From: VXPQ01 sp965232485
GTDB lineage: Bacteria > Bacteroidota > Rhodothermia > Rhodothermales > VXPQ01
Direction of reading: 5' to 3'
Length of the DNA: 64,000 nt
Assembly (NCBI GenBank): GCA_965232485.1
Contig: OZ246975.1
Span: 3,038,001-3,102,000, forward strand
A model generated the notes under the pieces. It did no database searches, was not told where the DNA came from, and was given only the letters and a program-made list of their open reading frames with translations. The translations under genes were made by a program, and so were the position numbers. Shown piece after piece: positions 9,394 to 18,648 of this stretch (positions are counted from its first letter, which is position 1; every line of letters starts with the position of its first letter).

Positions 9394-10329
9394 CTACGCG
9401 AATCCTTTTCGCCGGAGCGTGTCGAGATTCCGCCGCACATGCTCCGCAGAGGCGTCGAGCAGGGCTTGTTCTTCGCTGGAGAGGCCGACCTCAAGGATAT
9501 GTTCCACGCCGCCGCGTCCGATCTGCGCCGGCAGGCCGATAAACAAATCGTTCAGGCCGTACTGTCCTGAAGGCTGCACGGCGCAGGGCAGTACGCGGCC
9601 CAGATTATTCATCGCGGATTCAACCATTGCGGCGGCCGAGGCGCCTGGCGCATACCATGCCGAAGCCCCCATGAGCCGGGAGATTTCGCCGCCTCCGCCC
9701 TTGGTGCGCTCCACGATGGCGTGGATTGTTTCCGGGGCCAGCAATTCGGACACAGGTACGCCGCCCACGGTGGTGCAGCTGGGCAGCGGCACCATCGAAT
9801 CGCCGTGTCCGCCGAGCAGGAGCGCTTGCACGTCGCGCACCGATACGCCCAGTTCCAGCGCGACGAAGGCGCGGTACCTTGCCGTATCAAGCATGCCCGC
9901 CATGCCCATCACCCGCCGGGCGGGAAACCCGCTGGCGGCGTGCGCTACGGAGGTCATGGCGTCCAGGGGATTCGAAACGACCACAATGATGGCGTCTGGA
10001 CTGCCGGCGGCGAATTGCGCGGTAACGGACTGTACGATTCTGGCGTTCAGTTCCAGCAGGTCGTCGCGGGACATATCGGCGGTGCGAGGCCGTCCCGCCG
10101 TGATCACGCATATATCCGACCCGGCCGTGTCTTCGTACGCATTCGTGCCCGTAACGCGCGTGTCGAAACCGTGCACGGGCGCGGATTCCTGCATGTCGAG
10201 CGCTTTGCCCTGCGGCAGTCCTTCGACGATGTCGATAAGCACGACTTCGCGCGCGATATCTTTTCGCGCTACGCAATCGGCGACCGTAGCGCCAACATTT
10301 CCGGCTCCTATGACAGTCAGTTTGGCCAT
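9394..10329 (-). CDS. mdh: Malate dehydrogenase (LDH-like type)
   Basis: The protein is 311 aa from the ATG at 10329 (MAKLTVIGAGNVGATVADC). It catalyses NAD-dependent interconversion of malate and oxaloacetate in the TCA cycle. Diagnostic sites are the Rossmann motif GAGNVGAT at residues 7-14, a substrate-binding TAGRPR loop, VSNPLDAMT, and the catalytic GGHGDSMVPL. The loop Arg (GRPRTADMSRDDLL) rather than Gln favours malate over lactate. Length matches the family. It is divergent from the alkaline phosphatase gene, with a MITE-like fragment between them. The upstream extension to 10578 runs through that fragment and is not credible. Confidence 0.93.
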   Translation of the reverse strand: MAKLTVIGAGNVGATVADCVARKDIAREVVLIDIVEGLPQGKALDMQESAPVHGFDTRVTGTNAYEDTAGSDICVITAGRPRTADMSRDDLLELNARIVQSVTAQFAAGSPDAIIVVVSNPLDAMTSVAHAASGFPARRVMGMAGMLDTARYRAFVALELGVSVRDVQALLLGGHGDSMVPLPSCTTVGGVPVSELLAPETIHAIVERTKGGGGEISRLMGASAWYAPGASAAAMVESAMNNLGRVLPCAVQPSGQYGLNDLFIGLPAQIGRGGVEHILEVGLSSEEQALLDASAEHVRRNLDTLRRKGFA

Positions 10330-10344
10330 GATGGTGTTTTGAAA

Positions 10345-10462
10345 GGTTACTCTGGTAAAATCACTTTGCCCAGCGCGTCGCGTTCGTACGGGACATAAAT
10401 GATTGCATCGTTGAAACCAGCGGAAAACATGGTGGTTTCGTGGCATGGCGTCCGCGGCGCGG
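10345..10462 (+). repeat. MITE-like element, left part
   Basis: 10345-10462 matches the left half of the element at 13010: a degenerate left end (ggttactctggtaaaatcac), 'cagcgcgtcgcgtt', then 'gattgcatcgttgaaa', 'cagcggaaaa' and 'catggcgtccg'. No right end is recognisable. It occupies the divergent mdh/phosphatase intergenic region. Confidence 0.65.
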
Positions 10463-10590
10463 AGACTTTGCGAAAGTTTTGTGCAGATGGCCGATACCGC
10501 CCAAATGTAACGAGATGGCGCATTTTTTACCCCGTCGTTTCCGATATTCTTGCTGCCATTAATGTTTCCAGGCGCCAACCTCGCATCGTC

Positions 10591-12009
10591 ATGTCTCGTT
10601 CTTGCCTGATCGGATTATCGCTGTTGCTGCTGGTCGGCATGCAGGCGGCTTGTTCGCCGACGGCGCCCCCGGATACGGCGTCCCGCGCGTCTTCGGAAAG
10701 CACGCCGAAGAATGTCATTTTGTTCATTGCCGACGGCGCAGGTTCGGCGCATTTTACCATGGCGCGGGAAGTGGCTGTCCATCTTGGCCTGCGCGAGGGG
10801 CTTTATCTCGATCCGCATCAGACCGGATCGGTGCGCACCCGTTCGGCCCGCGAGCGGGTCACGGATTCGGCGTCCAGCGCTACGGCGTACGCGACCGGGT
10901 TCAAAACAGAAAACGGTGCGATTGCGGTCGATACGCTGCATCGTCCGCTCCAGACCATCCTTGAGGTCGCCGAGGCGCGCGGGATGGCTACGGGCCTGGT
11001 GACGACCAGTCGGATTACGCACGCGACGCCCGCGGCGTTTGCGGCGCACGTGTCCAACCGGAATATGGAATCCGAGATCGCTTTGCAGATGCTTGATGCG
11101 GGGGTAGATGTGCTCTTCGGCGGCGGGCGCCGCTTTTTTCTGCCCGAGGCCCGCGGCGGGGCGCGCAGCGACGGCAGGGATTTGCTGGAGGAAGCGTCCG
11201 TGCTGGGGTACCGGACGATCAAGGATTTGCAAGCGCTGGAAGCCGTACGGGAGGGACCGGCGCTGGGGCTTTTTTCCGAAAGCCATATGCCTTGGGAAAT
11301 AGACGGGGCGCAAGGGGAGGCGCCGCGCGTTCCGCATATCGCGCGCATGACGCAGAAAGCCCTTGAGATATTGCAGCGCAGCGAGGCGGGTTTCTTTCTG
11401 ATGGTCGAGGGAAGTCGCATTGACCATGCGTCGCATGCGCACGATGCGGCGGCGGCGCTTCGGGAGACGCTGGCGTACGACGAGGCGTTTGAGGTGGCCC
11501 GGGCTTTTGCGGAAGAAAACGGAAAAACGTTGCTCGCGGCGGTTTCCGATCACGAAACCGGCGGACTGAGCCTGGGCCGATCCCTTCTGGATTCCGACAA
11601 GGCGGATCGCGTGGGCGAAGCGCCTGCGTATTGGCAGAGCTTGTATTCGCAAGCGTTGTACGACTGGAGCCCGGAGCGACTGGCCAGGGCGTCCGTCTCC
11701 GTGGATGCGATGGCGAGCGCCGTGGAGCGCGGCGAAGATCCCGGGGACGTGCTTTCCGCCATGGCGGGCGTCGAGAGCCTGACGTCCATGGAGGCAGCGG
11801 CGATCCGGGTCGCCCGCAAGGAGGACCGACTTGGCTATGTGCTGGGCGAGATTATTGCGCGGCGGGCCGGCGTGGCCTGGACGACATTGGGGCATACCGC
11901 GACGGACGTGAATATGTATGCATACGGCCCTGGCAGCGGGCGGCTTCGCGGGCATCTCGACAATGCCGAGGTGGGACAACGGCTATTCGAGGCGCTGGCT
12001 GGACGATAG
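10591..12009 (+). CDS. Alkaline phosphatase (PhoA family) lipoprotein
   Basis: The protein is 472 aa starting at ATG 10591 (MSRSCLIGLSLLLLVGMQAAC), with a lipobox ending at Cys 21, so it is probably an exported lipoprotein. It hydrolyses phosphomonoesters. The core is VILFIADGAG (metal-binding Asp), VTDSASSATAYATG (nucleophile Ser about residue 93), SRITHATPAAFAAH, MVEGSRIDHASH, SDHETGG and GHTATDV, giving the zinc and magnesium ligands in canonical order. Length is normal for the family. Translation from 10399 would begin inside the MITE-like fragment and is rejected. No Pho-box could be identified. Confidence 0.92.
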   Translation: MSRSCLIGLSLLLLVGMQAACSPTAPPDTASRASSESTPKNVILFIADGAGSAHFTMAREVAVHLGLREGLYLDPHQTGSVRTRSARERVTDSASSATAYATGFKTENGAIAVDTLHRPLQTILEVAEARGMATGLVTTSRITHATPAAFAAHVSNRNMESEIALQMLDAGVDVLFGGGRRFFLPEARGGARSDGRDLLEEASVLGYRTIKDLQALEAVREGPALGLFSESHMPWEIDGAQGEAPRVPHIARMTQKALEILQRSEAGFFLMVEGSRIDHASHAHDAAAALRETLAYDEAFEVARAFAEENGKTLLAAVSDHETGGLSLGRSLLDSDKADRVGEAPAYWQSLYSQALYDWSPERLARASVSVDAMASAVERGEDPGDVLSAMAGVESLTSMEAAAIRVARKEDRLGYVLGEIIARRAGVAWTTLGHTATDVNMYAYGPGSGRLRGHLDNAEVGQRLFEALAGR

Positions 12010-12175
12010 CGTACATGGAGCGTTTATGGCGCAGCGTATCGCCCCGGCTCGCGATCAGGGCGTTCCTTAATTCACAGGGATTTACAGGATTTTATGTTGT
12101 CCTGTCGCCGCATTTTGGGTACCTTTGCCATACATTAGGGATACTGCGTTCCGGGTTCGCCTGCTGCCGCTTAAT

Positions 12176-12682
12176 ATGATTCCCCAGCTTTTCTTTTTCT
12201 TTTTCGCCGCGGTGGCGGTCGCTTCGGCGGTCGGGCTTATCGTTTCCCGGAGCCCCGTGTCCGCGGCGCTATGGCTCGTGCTCAACCTGTGTTGCGTGGC
12301 GGCCCTGTACGTCACGATGAACGCCCGGTTCATCGGGGTGATACAGATACTCGTGTACGCCGGAGCGATCATGGTGCTTTTCCTGTTCGTCATCATGTTG
12401 CTGAATCTGGATGCGCTTCCGAGGCTGCAAGCCATCGACTGGAAACGCGGCGTCGCTTTTTTGCTGGGCATGGTCGTCCTTGCGCAATTGACGTATGTTT
12501 TGGCGAGCACCCTGGACCTTTTGCCGGAGCCCGCCATGCCGGATGCTGCTTCCGGGTCTGCTTCGGCGCTTGGCCGGGAATTATTGACGCGCTATGCGCT
12601 CCCCATGGAAGTTACGGGCATTTTGCTGCTGGTGGCCACGATCGGCGCGGTGCTGCTTGCCCGGAGAAATTCGAGCAAGTGA
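12176..12682 (+). CDS. nuoJ: NADH-quinone oxidoreductase subunit J
   Basis: The protein is 168 aa from the ATG at 12176 (MIPQLFFFFFAAVAVASAVG). It is the ND6-like membrane subunit of respiratory complex I. Five hydrophobic segments are visible, with the family motif IQILVYAGAIMVLFLFVIMLL about residues 57-77. It heads this part of the complex I cluster; nuoA-I are not in the window. nuoK follows after 15 bp. The segment between the phosphatase and nuoJ (12010-12175) contains nothing I recognise. Confidence 0.93.
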   Translation: MIPQLFFFFFAAVAVASAVGLIVSRSPVSAALWLVLNLCCVAALYVTMNARFIGVIQILVYAGAIMVLFLFVIMLLNLDALPRLQAIDWKRGVAFLLGMVVLAQLTYVLASTLDLLPEPAMPDAASGSASALGRELLTRYALPMEVTGILLLVATIGAVLLARRNSSK

Positions 12683-12697
12683 TTCAGGGATGCTATT

Positions 12698-13003
12698 ATG
12701 GAATGGACGCTTGACTGGTATTTGTCGCTGAGCGCCGTGCTGTTTACGATCGGCGCGCTGGGCGTGCTGTTGCGCCGCAATGCGATCGTGGTGTTCATGT
12801 CGATCGAATTGATGCTCAACGCCGTGAATATCACGCTGGTGGCCTTTAGCCGCAGCATGGGCGACGCGGCTGGACAAATGCTGGTCTTTTTCGTGATGGC
12901 GGTCGCCGCGGCGGAAGCCGCAGTGGGTTTGGCCATCGTCATTGCATTGTTCCGGAAGAAAGAAACAGTGGATCTCTCCCGGTTCAATCTGTTCAGGTTT
13001 TAG
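12698..13003 (+). CDS. nuoK: NADH-quinone oxidoreductase subunit K
   Basis: The protein is 101 aa (MEWTLDWYLSLSAVLFTIGA), the ND4L-like membrane subunit of complex I. It has three transmembrane helices with the conserved Glu in FMSIELMLNAVNI (about residue 37) and a second in AAAEAAVGLAIVIA, both part of the membrane proton path. Length matches the family exactly. It is separated from nuoL by a full MITE-like element, so the cluster is interrupted by about 300 bp of non-coding DNA. Confidence 0.94.
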   Translation: MEWTLDWYLSLSAVLFTIGALGVLLRRNAIVVFMSIELMLNAVNITLVAFSRSMGDAAGQMLVFFVMAVAAAEAAVGLAIVIALFRKKETVDLSRFNLFRF

Positions 13004-13009
13004 TTTTAA

Positions 13010-13262
13010 GGATACTCTGATCAAAATCACTTCGCTCAGCGCGTCGCGTTAGCGCGTACAGGACATGATGATTGCATCGTTGAAATCAGCGGAAAATACG
13101 GCGGCTTCGGGTCATGGCGTCCGTGACGCGCCCTTCGGGAGACTGCGAGGAGCACGCTGGCTGCGTCATTCCTCATTATATGGGGCCTGCCATACTGCTT
13201 CGTCATTCCTTGCCAGCGCACCCCTCGCAGCCTCTGAGCTTCGTGGACTTAATCAGAGTATC
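13010..13262 (+). repeat. Full-length MITE-like element with terminal inverted repeats (253 bp)
   Basis: The ends are GGATACTCTGAT (13010) and ATCAGAGTATCC (to 13262), perfect inverted repeats of 12 bp, with TTAA close outside both ends. Inside are the family core 'gattgcatcgttgaaatcag', a 'cttcgggagactgcgagg' block and 'cctctgagcttcg'. It has no credible coding capacity. It sits between nuoK and nuoL and is the best copy of a family found at about nine sites in this window. Confidence 0.8.
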
Positions 13263-13298
13263 CCTTAACGAGTTGCCCGCCTCCTTCGGGGCGAATCC

Positions 13299-15332
13299 AT
13301 GTACATGGACCTTCTGACGGGTCTGATTATTCTGTTGCCGCTGACAGGGGCGGCATGCATTGGCCTGAGCGGTCTCTTCATGCCGGACCTGCGCAGGCAC
13401 GAGGGGCTGATCGGCGGGGTGGCTACCGCGATGGTGGCCATTCCGTTCGCCATTGCCCTCTACCTGTTCATCGGGTATGGCGGGGAACCTGTCGTCGTCG
13501 ATTATTACACCTGGATGTCGGCGGGCGATTTTCGCCTTTCGTTCGCCTATCGCATCGATGCGCTGTCCCTGCTCATGACGATGGTGGTCACAGGCGTCGG
13601 GGGGATAATCCATTTGTATTCGATCGGGTACATGCACGGCGACAGGGGGTATTGGCGGTTCTTCGCCTACCTGAATCTGTTCATTTTCGCCATGCTGAAT
13701 CTGGTGCTGGCGGACAACCTGCCCGTGCTCTTTCTGGGTTGGGAAGGCGTGGGCTTGTGCTCCTGGCTGCTGATCGGATTCTGGTATGAAAACCTCCGCA
13801 ACAGCGCGGCGGCGAACAAGGCGTTCATCATGAATCGGGTGGGCGACTTCGCTTTCCTGATGGCCATCTTTTTGCTGTACCGGCATGTGGGCGCCCTGGA
13901 TTTCGGGAGCCTGCTTGAGGGGGTCGATGCGCTTCCGCAGCATATCGTCAACTGGGTTGTGCTGCTTCTTTTCATCGGCGCTACGGGCAAAAGCGCGCAG
14001 ATTCCTCTTTTTACCTGGTTGCCGGACGCCATGGCGGGGCCGACGCCGGTGTCTGCGCTTATTCATGCGGCCACAATGGTTACGAGCGGGCTATACCTGC
14101 TTGCCCGGCTTTCGCCCATTGTGCTGGCCGCGCCGGGCGTCATGGCGGCGATCGCCGTGGTGGGCGCGCTGACGGCGATTATGGCGGCTACCGTGGCGCT
14201 CGCGCAGAACGACATCAAGAAAGTGTTGGCCTACTCGACGGTTTCACAGCTTGGATATATGTTTGCGGCGGCGGGGGTCGGGGCGTTCTTCGTGTCGATT
14301 TTCCATGTGGTTACGCACGCCTTTTTCAAGGGATGTCTTTTTCTGGGAGCCGGAAGCGTCATTCATGCGATGCATGGCGTCGAGCGCGATCTGGAGGCGG
14401 AAGGATTGCTGCCGGTTCCGCGCGACGCCGAATCCAATGAAAACGCCGCGCATGCGTTCGATCCGCAGGACATGCGGACTATGGGGGGGCTATCCCGGCA
14501 TATGCCCACCACGAACCTGACCTATCTGATTGCTACGTTCGCCATTGCGGGCTTGCCGCCGCTTGCCGGTTTCTTTTCCAAGGACGAGATTCTTTTTCGG
14601 GTGTTCGAGTATGGGTACGACGGGCATGCGTACGCCTGGTTCGTTTGGGGAATCGGAATCGTTACGGCCTTGTTGACAGCGTTCTATATGATGCGGTCGT
14701 ATATGCTCACCTTCCAGGGAAGGCCGCGGTGGCCCGCAGCCGACCGGGCGAAGCCTGCAGAATCGCCCTGGACGATGACGTGGCCCCTGAGAATTCTTGC
14801 CGCGCTGTCCGTCTTCGCCGGGTTTATCGGGTTGCCCGCCGTGATCGGACATGGCGAATACAACTGGATCCATCATTGGCTGGGCGCGCCCTGGGGCGGA
14901 CCCGTAGCGGAGCCGCCCGCTGCGGAACATGGGGCCGGGTTCATCTGGATCGAATGGGCGTTGCTTCTTTTCGGGGCGCTCATTGCTTTGGCGGGACTGC
15001 GTTTCGCGATACGGGCCTACGGGGCGAACGGCCCGGCGTTCGACGAGCGAATCGCGCGGCGCCTGGGCGGTTTGTACCGGATATGGCAAGGGAAGTACTT
15101 CTGGGACGAGTTGTACGACCGCACCGTGGTTCGTCCCGTCTTGCGGTTGGCCAAGCGGGGTTGCGCCGCGTTCGACGCGCGGGTAGTGGATGGCGCGGTA
15201 AACGGTTTGGCCGCCCTGATTGCTTCAACAAGCCGCATCGCCCGCCGCATGCAAACCGGCCGCGTGCAACACTACGCCGCCGTGATCGTGCTGGGCGCTG
15301 TTTTTGTCTTGGCGCTCATGCTTGCTCTGTGA
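13299..15332 (+). CDS. nuoL: NADH-quinone oxidoreductase subunit L
   Basis: The protein is 677 aa, the ND5-like antiporter-type subunit of complex I. Features include FFAYLNLFIFAMLNLVLADN and LFLGWEGVGLCSWLLIGFWY (proton-path Glu), then NRVGDFAFL, ATGKSAQIPLFTWLPDAMAG (Lys and TM7 motif), TPVSALIHAATMVTSG and AYSTVSQLGYMFAA. The long lateral C-terminal helix follows and ends near IVLGAVFVLALMLAL. Two in-frame ATG codons are close (13299 and 13305), and either could be the start. nuoM follows with a 13-bp gap. Confidence 0.94.
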   Translation: MYMDLLTGLIILLPLTGAACIGLSGLFMPDLRRHEGLIGGVATAMVAIPFAIALYLFIGYGGEPVVVDYYTWMSAGDFRLSFAYRIDALSLLMTMVVTGVGGIIHLYSIGYMHGDRGYWRFFAYLNLFIFAMLNLVLADNLPVLFLGWEGVGLCSWLLIGFWYENLRNSAAANKAFIMNRVGDFAFLMAIFLLYRHVGALDFGSLLEGVDALPQHIVNWVVLLLFIGATGKSAQIPLFTWLPDAMAGPTPVSALIHAATMVTSGLYLLARLSPIVLAAPGVMAAIAVVGALTAIMAATVALAQNDIKKVLAYSTVSQLGYMFAAAGVGAFFVSIFHVVTHAFFKGCLFLGAGSVIHAMHGVERDLEAEGLLPVPRDAESNENAAHAFDPQDMRTMGGLSRHMPTTNLTYLIATFAIAGLPPLAGFFSKDEILFRVFEYGYDGHAYAWFVWGIGIVTALLTAFYMMRSYMLTFQGRPRWPAADRAKPAESPWTMTWPLRILAALSVFAGFIGLPAVIGHGEYNWIHHWLGAPWGGPVAEPPAAEHGAGFIWIEWALLLFGALIALAGLRFAIRAYGANGPAFDERIARRLGGLYRIWQGKYFWDELYDRTVVRPVLRLAKRGCAAFDARVVDGAVNGLAALIASTSRIARRMQTGRVQHYAAVIVLGAVFVLALMLAL

Positions 15333-15345
15333 TTTCCTGGAGGCT

Positions 15346-16983
15346 ATGTCGATTCCGCATATCACGTCCCTTGTCATTTTCCTGCCCCTTGCGGGGGCGG
15401 CGCTGACCCTGCTGGCGCGCAGCGATCGCGCGGTGCGGTGGGCGGCGCTCGGGACGACTGTGGCCGCGTTTCTGTTGTCGCTCGTGCTTTTCGCCGCCTT
15501 CGATGCATCCCCGGAGCTAGGCGGGACGGCTCAGCTGGTCGATAAGGCAGCCTGGTTCCCGGACAGCGTGGACATCAAGTATTTCGTAGGCGTCGACGGG
15601 CTCAGCCTGCTGCTCGTGATGCTGACGACGCTCCTCGGCCCCATCGTGGTCCTGTCCTCCTGGCGCTACATAAGCAAGCGGCGCAAGGGATACTACACGC
15701 TATTGCTCATTTTGCAGACGGGCGTTACGGGCGTTTTCTGCGCATTCGACGTATTTCTGTTCTACGTCTTTTTCGAACTCACGCTGATCCCGATGTATTT
15801 CATCATCGGGATATGGGGCGGGTCCCGGCGCATCTACGCCGCCGTCAAGTTCGTACTTTTTACGTTGACGGGGTCTCTGCTCATGCTGGTCGGGATTCTG
15901 TATCTCGGTTATGCGGCGGGCGACGCCGTGAATGGCGGCGTGTTCACGACGGATTGGCACAAGTTGCTGGCGTTCGATGCGCCGGTGAGCCTGCAGGCCT
16001 GGCTGTTTCCTGTCTTCGCTCTTGCGTTCGCGGTCAAGGTGCCGATTTTCCCCTTGCACACCTGGCTGCCGGACGCGCATGTGGAGGCCCCCGCGGGGGG
16101 GTCGGTGATTCTTGCCGGCGTACTCCTCAAGATGGGAACCTACGGGCTCGTGCGTTTCTGCTTGCCTTTTTTCCCGTACGCGGCGTACGATTACGCGTGG
16201 CCTTTCGCGATTCTTGCGGTGATCGGCATTATATACGGCGCGCTGGCGTCCCGGGCGCAGTCCGACGCCAAGAGACTGGTGGCTTATTCGTCCATTAGCC
16301 ACCTTGGGTTCGTCGTGCTCGGTATTTTTGCGTTTACGCTGGAGGCTATGCAGGGCGCCCTTATTCAGATGGTCAATCATGGATTGTCCACCGGGGCGCT
16401 CTTTTTGCTGCTCGGCATGTTGTACGAGCGCCGCCATACCCGGGAAATGGACGATTTCGGGGGGATTGCCCGAACTGTTCCCATCCTCACGTTCTTCATG
16501 ATCTTCTCGGCGCTCGCGTCCGCCGGGCTACCGGGGCTGAACGGCTTCGTGGGCGAATTCATGATTCTCCTCGGGGCCTTTCAGAGCGACCTGATCGGCC
16601 ATCCCGTGCTGATCGCCGCCGCGACCTCGGGCGTTATTCTGGCGGCCGTATATCTCCTGTGGATGGTCTACAAGACGTTTTTCGGCAAACTCGATAACGA
16701 AGCGAATCGGACCCTGCGCGATATGACGGGCCGCGAAATTGCGCTGATGATTCCGTTGGTTGTGCTTATGTTCGCGTTGGGCTTTGCCCCAAACCGGTTT
16801 TTGCAAAAGAGCGAACCGACCGCCCGGTTTCTGCTGGAGTCGATTCGCGCAAAGCGCATGTCTTCGGAGGGCGCCCGCCCTGCGCAGGACGCCGCCCGTT
16901 TTTTTGAAAATGCTTCCCCGGTCTCTGAGTCGAAGCCCGCAACAGATTCGTTCGGAGCGCTTCGCCCGGAGCCCGGCAACTAA
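15346..16983 (+). CDS. nuoM: NADH-quinone oxidoreductase subunit M
   Basis: The protein is 545 aa from the ATG at 15346 (MSIPHITSLVIFLPLAGAAL), preceded by TGGAGG. This is the ND4-like antiporter-type subunit. Motifs are YVFFELTLIPMYFIIGIWGG (Glu144-type proton site), AFAVKVPIFPLHTWLPDAHV (Lys), EAPAGGSVILAGVLLKMGTY and AYSSISHLGFV. The C-terminal about 45 residues after the last helix are hydrophilic. The in-frame extension upstream to 15304 overlaps nuoL and lacks a binding site. Confidence 0.94.
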   Translation: MSIPHITSLVIFLPLAGAALTLLARSDRAVRWAALGTTVAAFLLSLVLFAAFDASPELGGTAQLVDKAAWFPDSVDIKYFVGVDGLSLLLVMLTTLLGPIVVLSSWRYISKRRKGYYTLLLILQTGVTGVFCAFDVFLFYVFFELTLIPMYFIIGIWGGSRRIYAAVKFVLFTLTGSLLMLVGILYLGYAAGDAVNGGVFTTDWHKLLAFDAPVSLQAWLFPVFALAFAVKVPIFPLHTWLPDAHVEAPAGGSVILAGVLLKMGTYGLVRFCLPFFPYAAYDYAWPFAILAVIGIIYGALASRAQSDAKRLVAYSSISHLGFVVLGIFAFTLEAMQGALIQMVNHGLSTGALFLLLGMLYERRHTREMDDFGGIARTVPILTFFMIFSALASAGLPGLNGFVGEFMILLGAFQSDLIGHPVLIAAATSGVILAAVYLLWMVYKTFFGKLDNEANRTLRDMTGREIALMIPLVVLMFALGFAPNRFLQKSEPTARFLLESIRAKRMSSEGARPAQDAARFFENASPVSESKPATDSFGALRPEPGN

Positions 16984-16998
16984 TTGATCGCATACGCC

Positions 16999-18588
16999 AT
17001 GTTCTTCGTTTCCCCCTTTCGCTTTGCCGTTCTCCCTGCGCGTTTTCGCTGCCTGACCCTTGTGGCGGCGCTGTTGCTGGCGGGAGGTTTTCTGCTGCCG
17101 GGCGCGGCCTGGTCGGCGCCTCCTTCTTCGCTGCAAGAGTCCGGCGCAGAACAAGCCGCCGGCGCCCATGCCGACGCCGCCGCGCACGACGATCTCCGGC
17201 ATGCGGCGTCCGACGACGCCCATGCGGCGGATGAGGAGCACGGCGAAGGAGATCATCATGGTCCGCTGCCTCCCGTATGGCTCGTCCTGCCGTTTCTTGC
17301 GCTGCTCATTATGATTGCCACGGGACCGCTTTTTTACGCCCATCACTGGCACAAGCATTATCCGAAGTATGCTGTGGGGCTCGGGGTCATCGTGGTGTTC
17401 TATTATCTGTTCGTGCTGGGATCGTCGACTCCCATGATGGATGCGCTGGCCGAGTATCTGTCCTTTATTGCGCTGGTTGCGTCCCTGTTCATTGCGGCTT
17501 CGGGCATTTTTCTCAGCCTGAACGCCCGCGGCGTCCCCTGGACGAATTCCGTCCTGCTGTTTGCGGGGTCTGTCATCGCAAACCTGATCGCCACGACCGG
17601 GGCGGCCATGTTGTTCATTCGGCCCTATATGCGTCTCAACCGGGGTCGCCTGAAGCCCTATCATATCGTCTTTTTCATTTTTCTGGTCGCCAATGTGGGC
17701 GGCGGCCTGACCCCCATAGGCGATCCGCCGCTCTTCCTGGGCTTTTTGCGCGGGGTGCCTTTTTTCTGGACGTTCACGCATGTCTGGTATATCTGGCTGC
17801 CGACCATGCTGCTCCTGCTGGCCATTTTTTATGTCATCGATTCGCGGAATAAGGAGGTTGGGTCTGCCGTGGACGCTTCCCGCGGGTTGATGTCCGTCGT
17901 GGGCAGGAAGAATTTCATATGGGTTGCAGTGGTTATTCTTTCCGTGTTCATCGATCCGAACGTTTTCGACTGGGTTCCCCGGTTGCATATAGGCAGCGCT
18001 CATTTGCCGTTCGGCATTCGCGAACTCATTATGTTTTCGGTATGCGTTCTGGCGTTCGTGACCGCCGACAAGACGGCGCTGGAGAGAAACGAGTTCACCT
18101 TCGAGCCTATCCGGGAAGTGGGTTGGCTTTTTCTGGGCATTTTCGCAACGATGCAGCCGGCGCTCCGGCTTATCAGCGATTTTGCGAGCCAGAACTCCGA
18201 ATCGCTGTCCGTGGGCATGTTCTACTGGGCTACGGGGGCCTTGTCGGGGATTCTGGACAATGCCCCGACGTACCTCAACTTCCTGGCGGCGTCAATGGGC
18301 AAGTTCGAGCTGGACGTGAGTATGGCGACCCAGGTCATGGAATTTGCGTTGCCCGGCGACGGAAGCGACTCGTGGATATTCCTGCAGGCCATTTCCGTGG
18401 CGGCGGTGTTCTTCGGCGCCATGACGTATATCGGCAATGCGCCAAACTTCATGGTGAAAGCCATTGCCGAGTCGAGCGGCGTCGACGTGCCCAGCTTCGT
18501 GGGGTATTTGGTGAAGTATTCGTTGCCGATCCTGGTTCCCGTGTATTTCGTGGTATGGCTCGTTTTTTACAGCGGGTGGATTATATAG
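16999..18588 (+). CDS. nhaD: NhaD-type sodium:proton antiporter inside the nuo cluster
   Basis: The protein is about 529 aa from ATG 16999 (a TTG at 16984 also opens the frame). It begins with a signal-like hydrophobic stretch (VAALLLAGGFLLPGAAWSA) and a His/Asp/Ala-rich segment (about 45-90). About 11 membrane helices follow, typical of the NhaD/CitM-like ion transporter superfamily: ANLIATTGAAMLFIRPYMR, FLVANVGGGLTPIGDPPLF, GALSGILDNAPTYLNF and TYIGNAPNFMVKAIAE. It exports Na+ in exchange for H+. In Rhodothermus marinus an nhaD gene is known within the complex I genes, which fits the location between nuoM and nuoN. Whether it works with complex I is inference. Confidence 0.88.
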   Translation: MFFVSPFRFAVLPARFRCLTLVAALLLAGGFLLPGAAWSAPPSSLQESGAEQAAGAHADAAAHDDLRHAASDDAHAADEEHGEGDHHGPLPPVWLVLPFLALLIMIATGPLFYAHHWHKHYPKYAVGLGVIVVFYYLFVLGSSTPMMDALAEYLSFIALVASLFIAASGIFLSLNARGVPWTNSVLLFAGSVIANLIATTGAAMLFIRPYMRLNRGRLKPYHIVFFIFLVANVGGGLTPIGDPPLFLGFLRGVPFFWTFTHVWYIWLPTMLLLLAIFYVIDSRNKEVGSAVDASRGLMSVVGRKNFIWVAVVILSVFIDPNVFDWVPRLHIGSAHLPFGIRELIMFSVCVLAFVTADKTALERNEFTFEPIREVGWLFLGIFATMQPALRLISDFASQNSESLSVGMFYWATGALSGILDNAPTYLNFLAASMGKFELDVSMATQVMEFALPGDGSDSWIFLQAISVAAVFFGAMTYIGNAPNFMVKAIAESSGVDVPSFVGYLVKYSLPILVPVYFVVWLVFYSGWII

Positions 18589-18640
18589 GATACGCTGATC
18601 AAAATCACTTTGCTCAACGCGTCGCGTTCGGGCGCGCTCC
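18588..18640 (+). repeat. MITE-like element, left-end fragment
   Basis: The sequence 'ggatacgctgatcaaaatca' followed by 'ctttgctcaacgcgtcgcgttcggg' copies the left end of the 13010 element. It begins at the stop codon of the antiporter gene and fills the gap before pcd. The rest of the element is missing. Confidence 0.65.
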
Positions 18641-18648
18641 GATTGCTT

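Noticed and set aside
10399..10590. N-terminal extension of the alkaline phosphatase
   Set aside because: It translates the MITE-like fragment and would bury the lipoprotein signal that begins at 10591.
16528..18003. 491-codon minus-strand frame opposite nuoM/nhaD
   Set aside because: Both plus-strand genes are clear membrane proteins; the reverse frame is hydrophilic and low in complexity.
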